A stretch of 64,000 nt of DNA, taken from contig CAZNIS010000007.1 in assembly GCA_964573105.1 (NCBI GenBank), positions 62,001-126,000 of the forward strand, in the 5' to 3' direction. Origin of the DNA: CAKZSB01 sp964573105. Lineage in GTDB: Bacteria; Pseudomonadota; Gammaproteobacteria; Granulosicoccales; Granulosicoccaceae. Both the position numbers and the translations under genes were made by a program. Below the pieces are notes generated by a model. That model had not been told where the DNA came from. It did not search any database and saw nothing but the letters and a program-made list of their open reading frames with translations. Below, one piece after another: positions 62,505-64,000 of this stretch; the stretch's first letter is position 1; each line of letters starts with the position of its first letter.

Positions 62505-63098
62505 ATGAGCAGCCGCACGGCCAGCGTGGTGAGAAACACGCTTGAAACCAAAATTCGCGTCGAACTCGATATCGACGGGAAGGGTAGTGGAGAGCTGCGC
62601 AGTGGCGTGCCTTTTCTCGACCACATGCTCGACCAGATCGTTCGTCATGGCCTGGTCGATCTTGTCGTCGAATGCGATGGCGATACCGACATTGATGATC
62701 ACCACTCGGTAGAGGATATTGGCATCAGTCTCGGTCAGGCGTTTGATCAGGCATTGGGCGATCGCTCAGGTATCGCGCGCTACGGTCACGCCTATGTGCC
62801 GCTCGACGAAGCGCTATCGCGGGTCGTCATCGATTTCTCCGGTCGACCGGGCTTGTTTTATCACTGTGATTTTGTTCGCTCGCATGTAGGGCGTTTTGAT
62901 GTCGATCTGGCACGCGAATTTTTTCAGGGGTTTGCCAACCACGCGCGTTGTACCCTGCACATCGACAATATTCGTGGCGAGAACGAGCACCACAAGATAG
63001 AGACGATTTTCAAGGCATTCGGACGAGCCATTCGGGCGGCGACCTCCGAAGACATCCGCATGGCCGGACGCATGCCATCGACCAAGGGCAGTCTCTAG
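62505..63098 (+). CDS. hisB: Imidazoleglycerol-phosphate dehydratase
   Basis: Histidine pathway enzyme that dehydrates imidazole glycerol phosphate, Mn-dependent. It has 197 residues, the monofunctional form without the fused phosphatase of enterobacteria. Motifs FLDHMLDQ, DDHHSVEDIGIS and ENEHHKIE supply metal ligands. It starts the hisB-hisH-hisA run; hisH begins 2 bases after its stop. Confidence 0.97.
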   Translation: MSSRTASVVRNTLETKIRVELDIDGKGSGELRSGVPFLDHMLDQIVRHGLVDLVVECDGDTDIDDHHSVEDIGISLGQAFDQALGDRSGIARYGHAYVPLDEALSRVVIDFSGRPGLFYHCDFVRSHVGRFDVDLAREFFQGFANHARCTLHIDNIRGENEHHKIETIFKAFGRAIRAATSEDIRMAGRMPSTKGSL

Positions 63099-63099
63099 C

Positions 63100-63732
63100 T
63101 TGGCCGGGAAAATCGTTGTTATTGACTACGGCATGGGTAACCTGCGATCCGTCGCACAGGCGCTTGAGAAGGTTGCGCCCGAAATGACTGTACAGATCTC
63201 TTCTGACGCGCACGAGATCGATGCCGCGGACCGGATTGTATTTCCGGGGCAGGGCGCGGCCAGAGACTGCATGCGCAACATTGCGCGCGCCGGGCTTGAA
63301 CCTGCGATTCGCAAGGCCTGTCGTGAAAAGCCCTTTCTCGGCATCTGCATGGGGCTGCAGGTGCTGCTTGAGCGTAGCGACGAGAACGGTGGCACCGAGT
63401 GCCTGGGTTTGTTCGCCGGGCGAGTGGAAAAGTTCGACCGCTCGGCCCAGCAAAGCGGATTCAAAGTGCCGCACATGGGCTGGAATGAGGTCGAGCAACG
63501 TCAGCCACACCCGCTTTGGGCAGGCATTCCTGATCGCGCGCGATTCTATTTTGTGCACAGTTACTACGTGCAACCAGCGCAATCGGATTGGGTGGCCGGC
63601 AGCACCGACTATCTGCAACCGTTTGCCAGTGCGCTGGCACGCGACAATGTCTTCGCCACCCAGTTTCACCCGGAAAAAAGCGCGCGCGACGGACTGCGTC
63701 TGCTACAAAACTTCACTCGCTGGAGCATCTAG
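63100..63732 (+). CDS. hisH: Imidazole glycerol phosphate synthase subunit HisH
   Basis: Glutamine amidotransferase subunit that supplies ammonia to HisF. It has 210 residues from a TTG at 63100, immediately followed by KIVVIDYGMGNLRSV, the family start. The nucleophile cysteine lies in GICMGLQ and the His/Glu of the triad in QFHPEKS. It is tightly coupled to hisB and 25 bases before hisA. Confidence 0.97.
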   Translation: MAGKIVVIDYGMGNLRSVAQALEKVAPEMTVQISSDAHEIDAADRIVFPGQGAARDCMRNIARAGLEPAIRKACREKPFLGICMGLQVLLERSDENGGTECLGLFAGRVEKFDRSAQQSGFKVPHMGWNEVEQRQPHPLWAGIPDRARFYFVHSYYVQPAQSDWVAGSTDYLQPFASALARDNVFATQFHPEKSARDGLRLLQNFTRWSI

Positions 63733-63757
63733 TGTCCGCAACCGAAAAGCGTTCGTC

Positions 63758-64000
63758 ATGCAACTGATACCGGCTATTGATCTCAAAGATGGTCAGTGCG
63801 TGCGGCTGAAACAGGGACGCATGGAAGACAACACCGTGTTCTCCAGCGACCCGCTGGCGACTGCGCGGCGCTGGCTGGAAGAGGGCGCGAAGCGGCTGCA
63901 TATCGTCGATCTCGACGGCGCGTTCGCCGGTGAGCCGCGCAATGCCGCCATCGTCGGTGAGATCTGTCGCGAACTGCCGGAACTGCAGGTGCAGGTTGGC
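63758..64000 (+). CDS. hisA: HisA isomerase (3' end outside window)
   Basis: Phosphoribosylformimino-5-aminoimidazole carboxamide ribotide isomerase, a TIM-barrel enzyme of histidine synthesis. The first 81 residues are present from the ATG at 63758: MQLIPAIDLKDGQCVRLKQG with the catalytic Asp, and LHIVDLDGAFAGEPRN. The gene is cut by the right edge. hisF would be expected next. Confidence 0.96.
   Translation, partial: MQLIPAIDLKDGQCVRLKQGRMEDNTVFSSDPLATARRWLEEGAKRLHIVDLDGAFAGEPRNAAIVGEICRELPELQVQVG

Noticed and set aside
1..64000. CRISPR arrays, tRNA/rRNA genes, insertion sequences and prophage genes
   Set aside because: I looked for repeated spacers, cloverleaf stems with CCA ends, and transposase or phage motifs and found none.

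Overview
The window is a densely packed chromosomal segment with a moderately high GC content (judged by eye). It comes from a free-living, respiring gammaproteobacterium that is not an enterobacterium. The gene content and order resemble Pseudomonas and Chromatiales-type genomes: a pilMNOPQ-aroK-aroB-damX block with mrcA and hemE, a cox cluster with ctaG, SURF1 and ctaB, rsmD/ftsY/rpoH next to coaD, a ferredoxin and mutM, and cca near prkA-yeaH-spoVR. I do not name a genus. I saw no rRNA, tRNA, insertion sequence, prophage or CRISPR array. Almost everything is housekeeping or respiratory.

Layout. 1-15.4 kb: dnaG (cut by the left edge), a DamX-like SPOR protein, aroB, aroK, the type IV pilus operon pilMNOPQ, divergent mrcA, hemE, yqeY and rpsU. 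15.5-18.1 kb: tsaD, plsY and a BioC-like methyltransferase. 18.4-26.1 kb: a caa3-type cytochrome oxidase locus (DUF2244, coxB with a fused cytochrome c domain, ctaD, a 38-residue membrane peptide, ctaG, ctaE, DUF2909, SURF1, an SCO-like protein, ctaB) with no ctaA. 26.2-30.8 kb: rpoH, ftsY, rsmD, coaD, ferredoxin, mutM. 30.8-36 kb: a four-gene Gld-like ABC operon and a fatty-acid desaturase. 36-44.2 kb: rpmG, rpmB, an Fe-S protein, folB, a MidA-type methyltransferase, several poorly known small proteins, a DUF3179 protein, an HNH nuclease, cca and a membrane-attached aminopeptidase. 44.4-49.2 kb: prkA-yeaH-spoVR. 49.2-54 kb: an NAD-binding epimerase-like protein, a Na+/H+ antiporter, a YgjP-like metallopeptidase and zapE. 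54-56 kb: an orphan, basic, disordered protein and a poorly coding stretch. 56-57.9 kb: glnK-amtB behind a sigma-54/NtrC promoter. 57.9-62.5 kb: ubiK, comM, folD, an LpxL-family acyltransferase and dtd. 62.5-64 kb: hisB-hisH-hisA (cut by the right edge).

The strongest unexpected signals are regulatory. A perfect CIRCE operator (HrcA site) lies 34 bases upstream of rpoH, which would put the heat-shock sigma factor under a heat-shock repressor. The same stretch lacks the ftsEX genes that normally separate ftsY from rpoH. The glnK-amtB promoter has a -24/-12 element and two NtrC-type sites 32 bp apart. A perfect palindrome with NarL/FixJ-type geometry sits just before dtd. Two structural oddities stand out: rpsU-yqeY is separated from dnaG by about 13 kb carrying the pilus/aro/hemE block, and the basic disordered protein at 54.0-55.0 kb matches no family I recognise. 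Many genes appear to use TTG starts. I did not find a convincing, wholly new multi-gene system.
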